NCBI GenBank assembly: GCA_963855995.1
Contig: OY979730.1
Coordinates: 4,723,341-4,787,340 of the forward strand
Direction of reading: 5' to 3'
Origin: Muricea muricata
Lineage: Eukaryota > Cnidaria > Anthozoa > Malacalcyonacea > Plexauridae
DNA length: 64,000 nt
Shown here: positions 40,601-51,119 of the stretch, piece after piece
How the letters are laid out: every line of letters starts with the position of its first letter
Position numbering within the stretch: the stretch's first letter is position 1
Translations under genes and position numbers: made by a program
The notes under the pieces: model-generated
The model's input: only the letters and a program-made list of their open reading frames with translations
Databases searched by the model: none
Told to the model about the DNA's origin: nothing

Positions 40601-43600
40601 GTGATGAAGATTAGCACTAATGAAGATATCATTAGCACTGATGAAGATACGAGCTTACGGATCGAAACCTTTGCGAAAACAAATGTACGAGGTGTTTCCA
40701 CAATATCATACTCAGAACTATAGACACCATGGGAACGTAACGTAGGATGCTTAGTTCTGAGGTATTGAAGGCCAAATGACACTAGCCGTCCACCATCTTT
40801 TTTTATAATTATGTCTATTTTAATGACGCCACAACAGGGTTGACTGTATAAAACTGGTGTAAACCTACTAATCCAGATGGATTTTGGTATTAAATGTAAG
40901 TTCCTTGTACGATTGCATAGTGAATATCAAATTGAAATATAATTTTGTGGAAACACCACGAAAGCTCTGCCATAATAAACTTATGTGGTGTTTCCACAAA
41001 ATTATATTTTAACATTAAATATGTTTGCTAAATGCTTGTTTACGAAAAGAATTTTACCCCGTTGTGGCTTCATTGATTTTTAAATATCCAAAATGGCGGA
41101 TGTCTAGTGCTTTAGCCTTTTTTGTCCTTCAATTTTTCGGAAACTAAGCATGTTATCAAGATATTGAAGGCACTTCAAAGTGTCTTACAAAATACAAATA
41201 TATTGCCATATTGCTGAAACGTAAATTTTCATTCAGGCTCTACATCAAGCGTTCCCTCATTTTGCGGAGAAAAATGAACATGGAGTCCCGATGCAACAGG
41301 TGTCGTATTTTTCTTGGCAGCACATCGATCTAGAGCCGGCATTAGGTTATTGTCTCGATTTTTTGTAAATTTGTCTCAAACGTTTCGTTCGTGTATAGGA
41401 CGCTAACGAGTGCTGGACACAATTCGTTCGCATTCTTCAACAAAAGTTGCCAGGTTTAACTTCCAGCCAAGAAGACAGCAACACAGGCGAGGCAGTTGCT
41501 GCAGCTGCAAAACCGAGTTCGCTCGTTGACCAATATTTCGGTAAGATATAATGAAGTCCTCTATATAATTGTTCGAAGATGGAATAGCGCCAGCCACTGG
41601 ATAGCGATTTTCGCAATTTCTCTAAAGCAACCCTTTGATGTAAATCTGCCTCGTGGAAAAAGGTTTTTTCCTTTAAGGAAAACGTTGATTTGCGACTAAA
41701 AATATTCTGCCAAAATTTAACGAGGCAAACTGGCAAAATACCAAAATTATTGTAATTGCTTCTGCCTATCATATATCATCTTAGGTTTTAGGAAATATAC
41801 GTAACTAATCCAAAATTCTCTAGAGAGTATTATGTTTCCCGGAAAATATTTATGAGAATGAATCAGTGAGATTGATATATCATTGACTGATCAAGTTGTA
41901 TTAAGTTGCAACGGTACTTAATTAATATCTATATATACCTGCAAGAGCAACACATTTCTTCAAATTTGGAGTTATAAGTTCCTTGTGTGTTTGCATGGTG
42001 AATATTAAATGAAAATATAATTGTGTGAAAACACCACGATAATAAATTTACGTGATTTCCACAAAATTATGTTTTAACTTTTGAGTTAATTGACAAGCCT
42101 ATAAAATTTTTGTAAAATTCTCTGAAAAAAGTTAAGATCTAATTACCAAAGTAACAGAGTTGATTTTGCAATTAATTATCAAACCAGTGAAATTGTTTGA
42201 AAAAATTTCCGAGAACCACCTTTTCAGGATCCGATACACTTTCAACCTCTGATTCTCTTTATTAATGGACCGATTGCATTATGGACAGAATTTTGAAAAA
42301 AGTTGAAGTGGGAAAATTCACTACCACAGCATTGAAGAGCATCCCAAAATTAGTAAAATTGCGAAGTTTGGTCGCCAAATGTTGTAAAATGAGGAAAATA
42401 TAGCCCTGCAAAGTTTGCGAATTTTGTATACTGAAAATTGATACCGTTTTCTCGATGTTGGTATCAATTTTCCGTGCGCAATACAAAAATATACAAAATT
42501 GCAATCTTCACAGGCTTTCATTTTCCACATTTTACAACGTTTCGCATCCAAACTTTTCAATTTGACTAATTTTAGGATGCTCTTCAATGCTATAGTAATA
42601 AATTTTCCTATTTCAACTTTTTTTAAAATTTTGCCCATAATGCAATCGGTCCATTGTCGAGTCCAAATCTGCAGTTTCTCGTTTTTTGAGCATTTTTACA
42701 ACACGGTTGTAAAAACACCATCCGGTAAGACAGCGCTATCAAAACTTTGAAGAAGTTGGCCTTGTATGTAAGGCAAGTAGCGCTCTCCACGGAATAGTGA
42801 TTTTTTACATTTTCTAAAAATGTTCAGTAACTACTAAACCGTTTTTTTTTAACGTGTGCATGTAGCCTAGGATAATCCGGTAGTAAGATGGCTAGTGCTG
42901 CTAAGGCAAGCAAAATCAGAATGCCTCATTCGAAACGCCCAGCTCTGCTTGTATCATTTAAGTGTTGGACGACCCTTTGGTTTTGTGTGCTGTAAACAGC
43001 TAATTCAAAGCGATCCTTCCAAAAACAACTGTAAACTATGAGCGTGCAAGGGATGACGGGTTATTGCTTATTTTTACCTCTAAACTCGGAATTGTTTCTT
43101 CGAAACAGCATTGAGTACACATAGGAAACTAGCGACGGCAAATTTGCTTGCTGCAAACGTAATTTTACTAAGTATAAGCACCGAAGTTAAAACAATCTAT
43201 CATGCATTGTGACCTCATGGTTCCCAGTTTACGCTTGTGGAAAGACAACCTTTATTGAAATAGCCGTAAACATTTGTATGCATTTAAAGTAACTGCATTT
43301 TCTGTGCATTTTCAGGTGTACATTTTCGAAGCACGTATCCTTCGTTTAATGTAATCAAATGTGTGTTATCACTATTTTTCGCCTTATCATTTAGTCAGAT
43401 TACTAATGTTAGATAAGTGTTGCAGGGCTTTTTTACAGGCAATATATAATCTAAAGAAATCATTGTTTCACGGTCGGAGATGCCGCTAGCGGCAAATTGA
43501 GCCCTGGATTCCATGGTGTGACGTCAATCCTTTAAACCCGAATGTACATGCTTTTAAATACCTGCCTTTGTTTTCTTTAACATTCTCTCAAAGTTTAAAA

Positions 43601-46600
43601 TGTTCTGAAGCGCCAGATGAACCAGAATCGGTAACAAGTGAAACTCTGTATCAACTAAGCTGTTTTATTGATAAAGGTAATATTAATATGTTATATAAAG
43701 AAAGCACTTTGCATCGTGCATGCATAGAGGAAAGAGAGATACGCTAACTGCATTAGATAGGTATTTACATAGGGATCTTGGACTGTATAGTGATTAACAC
43801 TGATTGTAAATTTCTTGTATGTTTCCATGGGGATCATCAATCAAAGTATCACCACGTAAATTACAAAATTATACTTTGTACAAACTGTTTGTTAATTTGT
43901 TTTTACCTAATGTTTTTATTCGTTTTAGATGTCAAATATCTTCATACTGGGTTAAAAAATGTAAGCTGTTAAAATTGCAACGCACATAGTTTAACAGACC
44001 AGACCTCCTGACCTTGCATTGTAAATTAACCCATTTCATATCAGATGATAGTCGAGTGACCAGAAAAAGTAAGCCATTTAAGAAGACCAGTTGATCTGAT
44101 CTGAAAATGGCTAATTTAGATGCATGCTGAGGAGATTTGTTCACGAGGACACATTAGTTTTAAGATTTTTTTGTTTCCTGTAGCGTCTAACAGAAACAGT
44201 TCATAAAAATTCTACCACACTTGGTCGAGATGCTGAGTATGGTAAATCGGTGAGTGACAACTGATGGTATTTTTTAAAATTTTTTTTGTTGACTTACTGT
44301 TCGTTGGGGGTAAAAATCTAGAGACAGTGTCCGCATTTGTTTGTAATTCCTGGTCAGAAAAGCTTCATCTAGTCCTTTGTGATAACCAGATTCTTCTAGA
44401 TCATGCAAATACTCCATCCAGTTGTATTTCTCAGTCCCGGTATCTTTTCCTCTCATTTTAGTCTCTCATTAGCCGTCTACCAGCTTACCTATCCATACAG
44501 TTTGTTCGTTTTTTTTATAAAGAAAAAGAGAAAATAAATGCAAAGATATTGAAGGTACGGAATAATATCTTTTATGTACTGTTTGATATACGAGCAGGAG
44601 TGCGTTATCGGATTTAAAACGCGAGGCGAAGCCGGGCGGTTTATGTATATCCGATAAAGCACGAATTGCGAGTATTTTAAATAGCTTCAAAAACGATCCA
44701 TTTTATACCCATCTTGTCAGTTTGTTTGCGAAAGAATTTTCAATATAAATGTTGTATTAAGCCGAGAAATTTGAGGCAAAAGTTTTGTGAAAATACACAT
44801 GTGCTTCTATCACATTTGAAGACACTGCCACGGTTGTGATTTCCTTTGTGTTTTGCTCATGAATTATTAATGAGTTTTTGAAGTTTTATTTTCACAATGT
44901 GGATAAAAATGGTTATCTAAATTTGGAGTGTTCTAGTTCCTTTAATATTTAATCTAAAGAAATCATTCTTCCGCATTTGGAAATATTGAGTTTTTAGCCC
45001 TCGAATATCATTTTTTTTATAAAATTTGAAGAAAAAATTAGCAAGTACAAATCCAATAAAAATTGCCGGTCGAAGTCAAATACTTCCACCTCTGGGCATT
45101 ATTATGGCAGCAATTAAAAAAAGAAAATTCCATTAGGCACTCGCCAGCCGTCACGCAGTCTTGTTAACTTGACTAAGATTAATAAATTTTACTCGCTATG
45201 AACTAACGTTTGTACTTTGTGAACTTTTATATCTAAATGGAGGTTGTGAATTCCTGATTTTCAATCAATTCCCAACGTGAAAATACGCGACGGGCAATTT
45301 TTTGTACTTGCTCAATTTCCTTCAAATTTTGCTTGCTGGTTTTTCAGGAGGTCAAATTTCCGTTGACTTTGGACGTATTTGAGCTGTGCACTCCAGAACT
45401 CCAACAAAAATTAATTCCAATACGAGATAGATTTAAGATAATGGACGACAAGAGACTGGAAGAAGAAAAGGTACTGTACGAGCAGGGACGTCGCGAAGGC
45501 ATGAATATTGGGGGGGGGGGGGGGTCCTGATATTTTGACCAAATTTTGGGTAGCATTTTGACCAACTTTCAACTGTTTCAAGTTTTTAGTTTGGACAGTT
45601 TTATTAACACCAAAAAACCAATATGTTATAAAATTAACGCTAGGCTGTTATTAGCCAATTTACAATTGACTGGGAAGCACTTCATCTTGCGAGGATGTAG
45701 TGGATCAAGAATAATAGAGAAGAGATTTGCTGGTTTAGCTAGATATTTTCGTATTTATGCGCAAAATAAAACAAAAAATGTTGATTGTCGAACCGGTTTG
45801 TCAATTCACCGTTAATTTGCTCCGTGTTGGTCAATAAGTTATAAGCATTTTGTTTTTTGACTATATTCTTTTGCAGTTTCAGCTTGGAAGTGACCAATTT
45901 TTTTGACCAAATTTTTTTTCCAGTGTGACCAACTTTTCCAGCTTAAAATTACTACACCCCCCCCCCCCCCCAGTAGCGCCGTCTCTGTGTACGAGTTGCG
46001 AACTAACCAAAGTTAGAATAAAAGTGTAGATCATTGCACTGTCGCCATTATGCTCAAAGTTGTCTTTCACTTTTGTGCCTGTTAGCTCAGCCGATAGCTA
46101 GCTCATAGTGTTGAGTTTACTGAGTTATGCCTCATGCAAGTTTTTCTCACGTATGAAACATGTTTGATGTGAGAGAAAAGGTTACACGAAGGTGAAAGTG
46201 TGAAATCCATCCGCAGACGGTGAGCTATCGGCCGAGCTGTCATGCCCTAGATAGCCCAAAACTCGGTGTTTTGTATAAATTCAAGCATCTATTCAGTTTC
46301 GAATATTGCGGTCTGTGGCGTGGCGGTGGTTGCGTAATGTTGTATATATATACACGATATTAAGTACGCCAGAGACCGCAATATTCGAAACTGAATGGAT
46401 GCTTGAATTTATACAAAACACCGAGTTTTGGGCTACCTAGGGTCATGTACGTGTACAAGTCTTGCTCAGCGCTTATTTGGCTTATAAACAACAAACGGTT
46501 CTCCAGTACAATCTTTATACAAATGTAGTTAAATGTAAGATAAGCTCTTTGGAAGCTTTAGCGCCATGGTTTAGTACTGGTTTTCATCGCCGTATGAAAA

Positions 46601-49600
46601 GAGACTCTTTAAATAATAGCAATGACCAGTGGTCTGTTTGGGTTATATTTGCACATATGTGTTCCAAGTTCCAATTTACTTTAAGTTATTAACCATAGAT
46701 TCCGAACCCGGATCTAAAGCTTTGCAACAATAAATTTACGTGGTTCACAAAATACTTGTATTTTGGAAAAATAGATGTAGTTGAGCAATAAGAACAACGC
46801 ATATATAGATTAATATTTGGTAGAATCCTGTTGTTACAGGGTTTGAATTCTTGCACAGTCGCATCAATCATTGAATACCATGCCGTAATGATGTTTAATT
46901 GAGTCATTTCTATTCTAAATGTCATGCCATTGTACTTTAGAAAGCGAAGCTAGAAGGGAAAAAATCTGCGCAAGAAAAAATGGGCGTCGATAAAGACGAG
47001 AAGAAAGAATATGAGCCATATTCGTTTCCTGATGGTAAGTTAGAAACTTGACCCATCGTAACTCCAAACTGAAGTAGCGTTTATTTTCATGACCAAAATC
47101 TCCGACTATGTCTTAATTTTAGACGCGGTATGACATCGCATTGGTCATGCTTTTTAACGCGTTTTTAATTGCCTGGAATTGTATTATATGAAGAATAATT
47201 ACAAAGGATCTTTGTAGGTGCTTAAGATTCCTTATCCCAATATGTTGCCAAGCCGTTTTTTCACTGTACAAAGCTTCGTCTTAAAGCGGATTTCATATAT
47301 AGCGTTAAAAGTCCATATAGCTTGCTTAAACAAAGTCCGCTCTTTATTAATTCTATTTATTTAAGTACGTTTATATTTGCTTGTCATATATAGATATAAT
47401 TGCCAAGGCGATTGAAGCGTATCTTTATAACGAGCCAATGTAAAGTTCTTTGTCCTTCTCGGCTCCGTATCAACGTCCAGTCCACAGGGTGACAAATACA
47501 CTGTTTATATGAAGTTAGATACTTTCTATAGCATTTTTGATACAGTGTATCAATTTGGAAACTCCTGGAGGAAATTGCGTTTAGGAAGTGGAGGTTTTTG
47601 TTTCGAACCGTGGACCTAAATATAGCATATAGAAAAATTATTCAAATATTTGAATAAATATCAAATTATAAATAATATGTGGGCTCTTGAGAGTTTTCGG
47701 ATATTGTAGGCCATATTTTATTTAATATTTTGGCGGACCAAATAGTTGCTGGTTCAATAGGTACGTTGGAATGGTTGTATACGTTTAGGCAGTCTATACA
47801 TTGACACGGAGATCTGTATTCATGAATTTTTTTTCCACAAATGCCATGACTACGAAAGACAGCTGAAGAAGACATACGGTTATGCCATTGTAGAGTCACC
47901 TCTGTGTTTTGGTGGATATTTTCACTGTTGATTACTGTATCTTGCCCAGAAGAAGGATTAATAAGAGGATGGTAAACACAGTTAAGAAGATATAATCCGT
48001 TGAATACAAAGCATCGTTCCTGGAGGAGCGACATAACATATTCTGTGAATATAAAAGGTCCTATTTTATTATTATTTTATTCCTCGACAGCAAATTCAGC
48101 TGAAGAAACTATTTTTTGAAAATCTGTATACTGCGAAGTTGACTTTGTGGCGACTCATTTGGTGTTCAGTTTGAAACAGATTTAATTAAGCGAAGAGTAA
48201 TCGAGTGGTTTATCGAGTGTCATTTGAACTTCGATAAAATTTCGAGTGAAATTTCAAGTGTCTTTCACAATATACCCCCACTTCCAGAAATTCCCGTGAG
48301 AAAGACTATTTTCTACTCTTGTGAGTATATACTGAATTAGTACGTTTGCTGCAATTCTGCCAACGTAACTCTGCCCACGTTACTCTGCCAACGGCGATTC
48401 TAAAAGCGTTTGTTTGCCTACGGATTCACAGTTCAAAACCAGAGACCGAAACCGGTGGACGCAAGATCGAAAAGACAATGTTGTTTGGGCTTTTTCTTGT
48501 CATCTCAGCGGCATTTATTTGGCGTCTTCTTTCTTTTTATTGGTCATATTTCACGACGCGTGATCTGCCTCCCGGTCCGTTTCCACTTCCTCTTGTGGGA
48601 AACTTGCATCTGATTGGATCAAATGGCCACGTGACTTTGGCAAAACTCGCCGCGAAACACGGAGACCTGATGACGGTTTATTTCGGAGGTGAACGTGCAG
48701 TTATCGTCAGCAGCCCGGAAATGGCTCGGGAAGTGCTCGTCAGACAATCGCATATTTTTGGCGGCCGGCCTTTGAACTTACCCTATGTTGCAATTTTGTT
48801 CAGCCATGGTGGAAAAAATATCGCGTTTCGCAAGGACATGTGTCCGCGTTGGAAAAAGCAGCGTAAAATATTCCACGCTGCAGTGAAAATGTTTGGTAGT
48901 GGCCTAACACCGCTTGAAAGACAAGTTTGCGATGTTGTAGAAGATCTTATGAGCGATCTTGAGGTACACGCAGGTACGCCAAGGGATATAGCAGACGACT
49001 TGTTTCTGTGCGTCGCTAACGTTATCTGCGCCATGACATTTGGTACGAAATATAAACATGATGACCCAGAATTCAACATTCTAATGAAAAATTTCGATGT
49101 CGTGCAACGTTTCGTTGCTCCTGGGAACCTGATTGACGTCATCCCGTTGTTAAGGAAACTGCCGTTGAGACGTGTTGTCGAACTGAAATCCGCCGTCGCT
49201 CTCTTGAATACGATCGTGTCACGAAAATACCACGAACATACCTCGGGGAAAATCGACGAAGTCCGAGACATCACCGATGCCTTATGGAAACAGTACGTTA
49301 ACGATCTTAGTGAGGGCGAAATGAGTAAGAACGGAGCTACGAATGATGACGTAATTTTGTCCGAGGAAGAAATCATGCTGATAATGACGGACACGTTTTT
49401 TGCGGGCATCGAGACTTCAACCTCGTCCGTCTTATGGGCTGTCTTCTACTTGGCCTTGTACGCCGACATACAGGACGAAATCTGCAATGAGATGACACGC
49501 GTTTTAGATCCCGACACCCCGCCGAAATTTTCCGATCGCCACCGATTGCCGTGGCTATGGGCGACCGTCACCGAAGTATTCCGATGTGGGTCTATAGTGC

Positions 49601-51119
49601 CGTTGCTCCTTCCCCATCGTACGACTGCGGATGCATCGATCAGCGGCTTTCGCATTCCAAAAGATACCACCGTTCTCGTGAATGCGTATGCAATTCACAA
49701 CGATCCTAAAATGTGGGACGACCCGCACGCCTTCAGGCCTGCCCGATTCATAGATGAAAACGGGAGCTACACGTCTCCACCTCCGTTTGCGTTTTACCCT
49801 TTCTCTGCGGGGAAGCGAGTGTGTGTCGGTGAGATTTTGGGCAAAATGATCGTGTTCGTTACGGTTGCTCGCATGTGTTATCATTATCGGTTGACATTGG
49901 TCAACTCCGGAGATCTGGGGGCTAACGAAGCGAACGCTGCTTCCATCCGAAAACCAAAACCTTTTAAAGTTGTTCTTGAAAAACGAAAGTGAACACGCAT
50001 GGAGAGTTGCTTCTGCTGTTCATAATAAGGACATGAAAAGGATACAGCTATGTATTTCTATTTTTAGATAAGAACCTTTGAAGTAACATTAATATCCTTT
50101 GGTAAATTTTGGTAACGTCCTTAGTTTCTGAAACATTGAAGGACAAAAAAGGGCAAGACCCTAGTCTTTTAGGTATTCAAACAATCCTTGACACCAGGGC
50201 ATGGTGAGATTCTTGTCGTAAAGAAGCAATTATAGCCAACCTGTTTAATGTTAAAATCTATCTGGATTTGTGTGTGTACACTTCTTACGTCAATTGCGAA
50301 AATTTCAAAGTTTCAAAAATTTCATTGAGATGTAAGAGTCTATTGATTACAATAGACTGTTGATTTACTGACTTCATAATACTGATTTCATTAAGTATTT
50401 GCACATATATACTGATTTTTGTAATGTACTTGCACGGTTTGAGTGTGATGTGGGTATCCTGGGTAAATATGAAGTTAGTAATAATAATAATAATAATAAT
50501 GTCGAAATTATACCATCAATGAAGTGTTTGAACGTACGAACATTTCTGTATACTACTCTCAATTCTCTCAGCTATTGATACCATGACGCTTCAATAGTGA
50601 TTTCGTAATGTACTTGCAGTACAGCATCAAGCAGTGATGAAGCCAACCGACAACATGGACCATACCACACCATACCATATGCCATACCATCTACCATATA
50701 GCATACCATACCATACCATACCATACCATACCATACCATACCATACCATACCATACCATACCATACCATACCATACCATACCATACCATACCATACCTAC
50801 CATGCCATGCCATGCCATGCCATGCCATGCCATGCCATACCATACCATACCATACCATACCATACCATACCATACCATACCATACCATGCCATGCCATGC
50901 CATGCCATGCCATGCCATACCATACCATACCATACCAGGCCTAACAAAACTTAACCAAACCAAACCATCCTTTTTTCTACCACTAAATCTCTCACGTTCA
51001 ATTCTTTTCAGATGTTGGTTCGAACAACAGCGGCCTATATGAACTTCAAGCAGTACTAACGCACCAAGGTCGCTCGTCTTCGTCTGGTCATTATGTCGCT
51101 TGGATCAAGAGGAATGACC
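31635..51119 (+). CDS. USP14: Ubiquitin carboxyl-terminal hydrolase 14 (16 exons seen; last exon missing)
   Basis: Proteasome-associated cysteine deubiquitinase that trims ubiquitin chains from substrates docked at the 26S proteasome. Exons: 31635-31650, 35796-35941, 36961-36993, 37541-37645, 37892-37995, 39628-39757, 41237-41299, 41399-41540, 43316-43334, 43594-43676, 43929-43960, 44184-44249, 44462-44554, 45348-45470, 46941-47034, 51012-51119. All junctions are GT/AG and phases agree, giving about 452 residues; human USP14 has 494. An N-terminal ubiquitin-like domain covers about residues 4-75. The Cys box has Cys114 in [13 protein letters not shown], the same number as in human. The QQDANECW motif follows, and the His box has His443 in SSSSGHYV. 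The final 45 or so residues, with the third catalytic Asp (FDDD region), were not found downstream to 64,000. Confidence 0.92.
31866..32170. mobile_element. 0.3-kb MITE related to the 26,524 element, in USP14 intron 1
   Basis: The left end has AACTTGATTGCCATCTTTGA; the right end has the complementary pattern and finishes GAGTTCACTGAG. Internal inverted phrases around AAACTGGGTTAAA and TTTAACCCTGTTTTAAG also fold back. Confidence 0.65.
32519..32582. repeat. Tandem repeat, 14-bp unit, about four copies
   Basis: The unit ATGGCAAATTGCAA is repeated without change about four times in USP14 intron 1. Confidence 0.95.
34497..35074. mobile_element. TIR element with GGGGAAGCATCCATACTCAA ends, in USP14 intron 1
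   Basis: The ends are inverted over about 55 bp and include AACGTCAATTTGACGTTT. TAA flanks both sides (34,494-34,496 and 35,075-35,077), possibly a 3-bp target duplication as for PIF/Harbinger. It contains a nested hAT-type MITE at 34,782. Confidence 0.8.
34782..34955. mobile_element. 174-bp near-perfect palindromic hAT-type MITE, nested
   Basis: It begins CAGGGCCGTAACGAGAGCGT and ends with the near complement CACGGCCCTG. ATTATACG is duplicated exactly (34,774-34,781 and 34,956-34,963). The CAGGG start and 8-bp duplication fit hAT. Arms of about 80 bp leave a short loop. Confidence 0.92.
35315..35568. repeat. Dispersed repeat with GGACTGGA palindromes, copy 1
   Basis: The inverted complement of 56,985-57,235 over about 250 bp. 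Each copy has two internal palindromes: GGACTGGACTAGATTTCAAG with its complement, and CAGTCC-rich arms around TTAATTAT. Located in USP14 intron 1. Confidence 0.85.
36525..36871. repeat. Inverted-repeat element in USP14 intron 2
   Basis: TTTACCAGAATGCATTGC near 36,540 is complementary to GCAATGCATTCTGGTAAA near 36,840. Probably a MITE; no target duplication identified. Confidence 0.6.
37892..37995 (+). CDS. USP14: USP14 exon 5, catalytic cysteine box
   Basis: Encodes [20 protein letters not shown] and onward. Cys114 is the nucleophile. Acceptor TTTAATTTAG, donor GTAAGT. Confidence 0.95.
38766..38886. repeat. Hairpin in USP14 intron 5
   Basis: The arms ATTACTGCATGGTTGGCGAG and its near complement ending ACAATGCAGTAAT run 36-40 bp and include GTACGATTTTTAT. 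The loop is about 45 bp. Confidence 0.8.
38903..39310. mobile_element. 0.4-kb TIR element in USP14 intron 5
   Basis: The ends ATATAGAGATTA and its complement resemble the CATAGAGATTATA family at 16,894 and 26,044. The inverted match extends outwards through TTTATGCCA. No clean 8-bp duplication was found. Confidence 0.6.
39779..40180. mobile_element. Palindromic MITE, copy 1, starting 22 bp after the USP14 exon 6 donor
   Basis: The two halves are inverted complements over most of about 400 bp: GGACCGATTGCATTATGG at the left, CCATAATGCAATCGG at the right. A central hairpin surrounds GGTATCAATTTTC. A second copy lies at 42,267. Confidence 0.88.
40181..40500. other. Dispersed-repeat-like block in USP14 intron 6
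   Basis: On the minus strand it reads TTTTTCCCCAGGTACTCTGG and nearby CCACAAGGAAAGTGG, which resembles a widespread non-coding repeat of invertebrate genomes. An overlapping 151-residue ORF has no recognised domain and seems incidental. Confidence 0.35.
40936..41018. repeat. Hairpin with GTGGTGTTTCCACAAAATTA arms
   Basis: AAATATAATTTTGTGGAAAC and its complement about 40 bp on. Looser relatives occur at 42,005-42,075 and 43,850, so it is a small MITE family within these introns. Confidence 0.8.
42267..42652. mobile_element. Palindromic MITE, copy 2, in USP14 intron 8
   Basis: Same family as 39,779-40,180, 386 bp, with ends GGACCGATTGCATTATGG and CCATAATGCAATCGGTCC. Being palindromic, the two copies can pair in either orientation. 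Confidence 0.88.
43316..43334 (+). CDS. USP14: USP14 exon 9, 19-nt microexon
   Basis: Exon 8 ends in phase 1 and exon 10 starts in phase 2, so a small exon is required. The 19 nt here lie between TGCATTTTCAG and GTATCC. They join as GVHFRST before LKCSE, matching GVEFETT-MKC of human USP14. The fit in length, phase, splice sites and residues is exact. Confidence 0.85.
45483..45987. mobile_element. 505-bp hAT-type MITE inserted 12 bp after the USP14 exon 14 donor
   Basis: It starts CAGGGACGTCGCGA and ends with the near complement GCGCCGTCTCTG. TGTACGAG is duplicated at 45,475-45,482 and 45,988-45,995. Runs of G (about 14) and C (about 17) lie just inside the ends, so single strands could fold strongly. 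The target duplication begins at intron base 5, so the insertion kept GTAC of the donor. Confidence 0.92.
46256..46441. repeat. 186-bp foldback with CCCAAAACTCGGTGTTTTGT arms
   Basis: Arms of about 60 bp are nearly perfect complements: CCCAAAACTCGG through GAATATTGCGGTCT, closing near GGGCTACCTAGG. It lies in USP14 intron 14 and shares its outer end with the hairpin at 18,127. Confidence 0.88.
47035..48345. other. Left part of USP14 intron 15, upstream of the P450
   Basis: A 122-residue minus-strand ORF (47,666-48,034) has several cysteines but no domain I recognise. The sequence TATATA near 48,326 could be a TATA box for the P450; this is weak. Confidence 0.35.
48478..49992 (+). CDS. Cytochrome P450, CYP2-clan-like, intronless, nested in USP14 intron 15
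   Basis: A haem-thiolate monooxygenase expected in the ER membrane, 504 residues from the Met at 48,478. An in-frame ATG at 48,346 would add 44 residues without anchor character, so I prefer the later one, which starts a hydrophobic anchor (about residues 3-22). Then comes the proline hinge [16 protein letters not shown] (near 30-45). The I-helix oxygen motif is FFAGIETS (residues 307-314), the K-helix ExxR is EVFR (366-369), and the FRPARF motif precedes the haem loop [10 protein letters not shown] with Cys449. All hallmarks are intact and the length is normal. The PPGP hinge and haem loop fit clan 2. Base composition is richer in GC than its surroundings. The lack of introns suggests a retrogene or a lineage-specific intronless family. 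Substrate unknown. Confidence 0.93.
   Translation: MLFGLFLVISAAFIWRLLSFYWSYFTTRDLPPGPFPLPLVGNLHLIGSNGHVTLAKLAAKHGDLMTVYFGGERAVIVSSPEMAREVLVRQSHIFGGRPLNLPYVAILFSHGGKNIAFRKDMCPRWKKQRKIFHAAVKMFGSGLTPLERQVCDVVEDLMSDLEVHAGTPRDIADDLFLCVANVICAMTFGTKYKHDDPEFNILMKNFDVVQRFVAPGNLIDVIPLLRKLPLRRVVELKSAVALLNTIVSRKYHEHTSGKIDEVRDITDALWKQYVNDLSEGEMSKNGATNDDVILSEEEIMLIMTDTFFAGIETSTSSVLWAVFYLALYADIQDEICNEMTRVLDPDTPPKFSDRHRLPWLWATVTEVFRCGSIVPLLLPHRTTADASISGFRIPKDTTVLVNAYAIHNDPKMWDDPHAFRPARFIDENGSYTSPPPFAFYPFSAGKRVCVGEILGKMIVFVTVARMCYHYRLTLVNSGDLGANEANAASIRKPKPFKVVLEKRK
50480..50502. repeat. (AAT)n microsatellite
   Basis: About seven AAT units in USP14 intron 15. Confidence 0.85.
50660..50938. repeat. (CCATA)n / (CCATG)n pentanucleotide microsatellite
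   Basis: About 280 bp alternating in blocks of CCATA and CCATG, ending about 70 bp before the acceptor of USP14 exon 16. The ORFs here on both strands (repeats of PYHTI and WYGMV type) are artefacts of the repeat. Confidence 0.97.
51012..51119 (+). CDS. USP14: USP14 exon 16, catalytic histidine box
   Basis: Encodes [20 protein letters not shown] then [16 protein letters not shown]. The His of GHYV is catalytic. It ends in phase 1 at CC|GTAAGT. If unspliced, a stop comes nine codons later. Confidence 0.93.

Noticed and set aside
47666..48034. 122-residue minus-strand ORF in USP14 intron 15
   Set aside because: No recognised domain and no splice context; could be a transposon relic but I cannot support it.
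48783..49409. 208-residue minus-strand ORF opposite the P450
   Set aside because: Shadow of the P450 coding sequence.
50572..51042. ORFs of PYHTI and WYGMV repeats on both strands
   Set aside because: Artefact of the pentanucleotide microsatellite.
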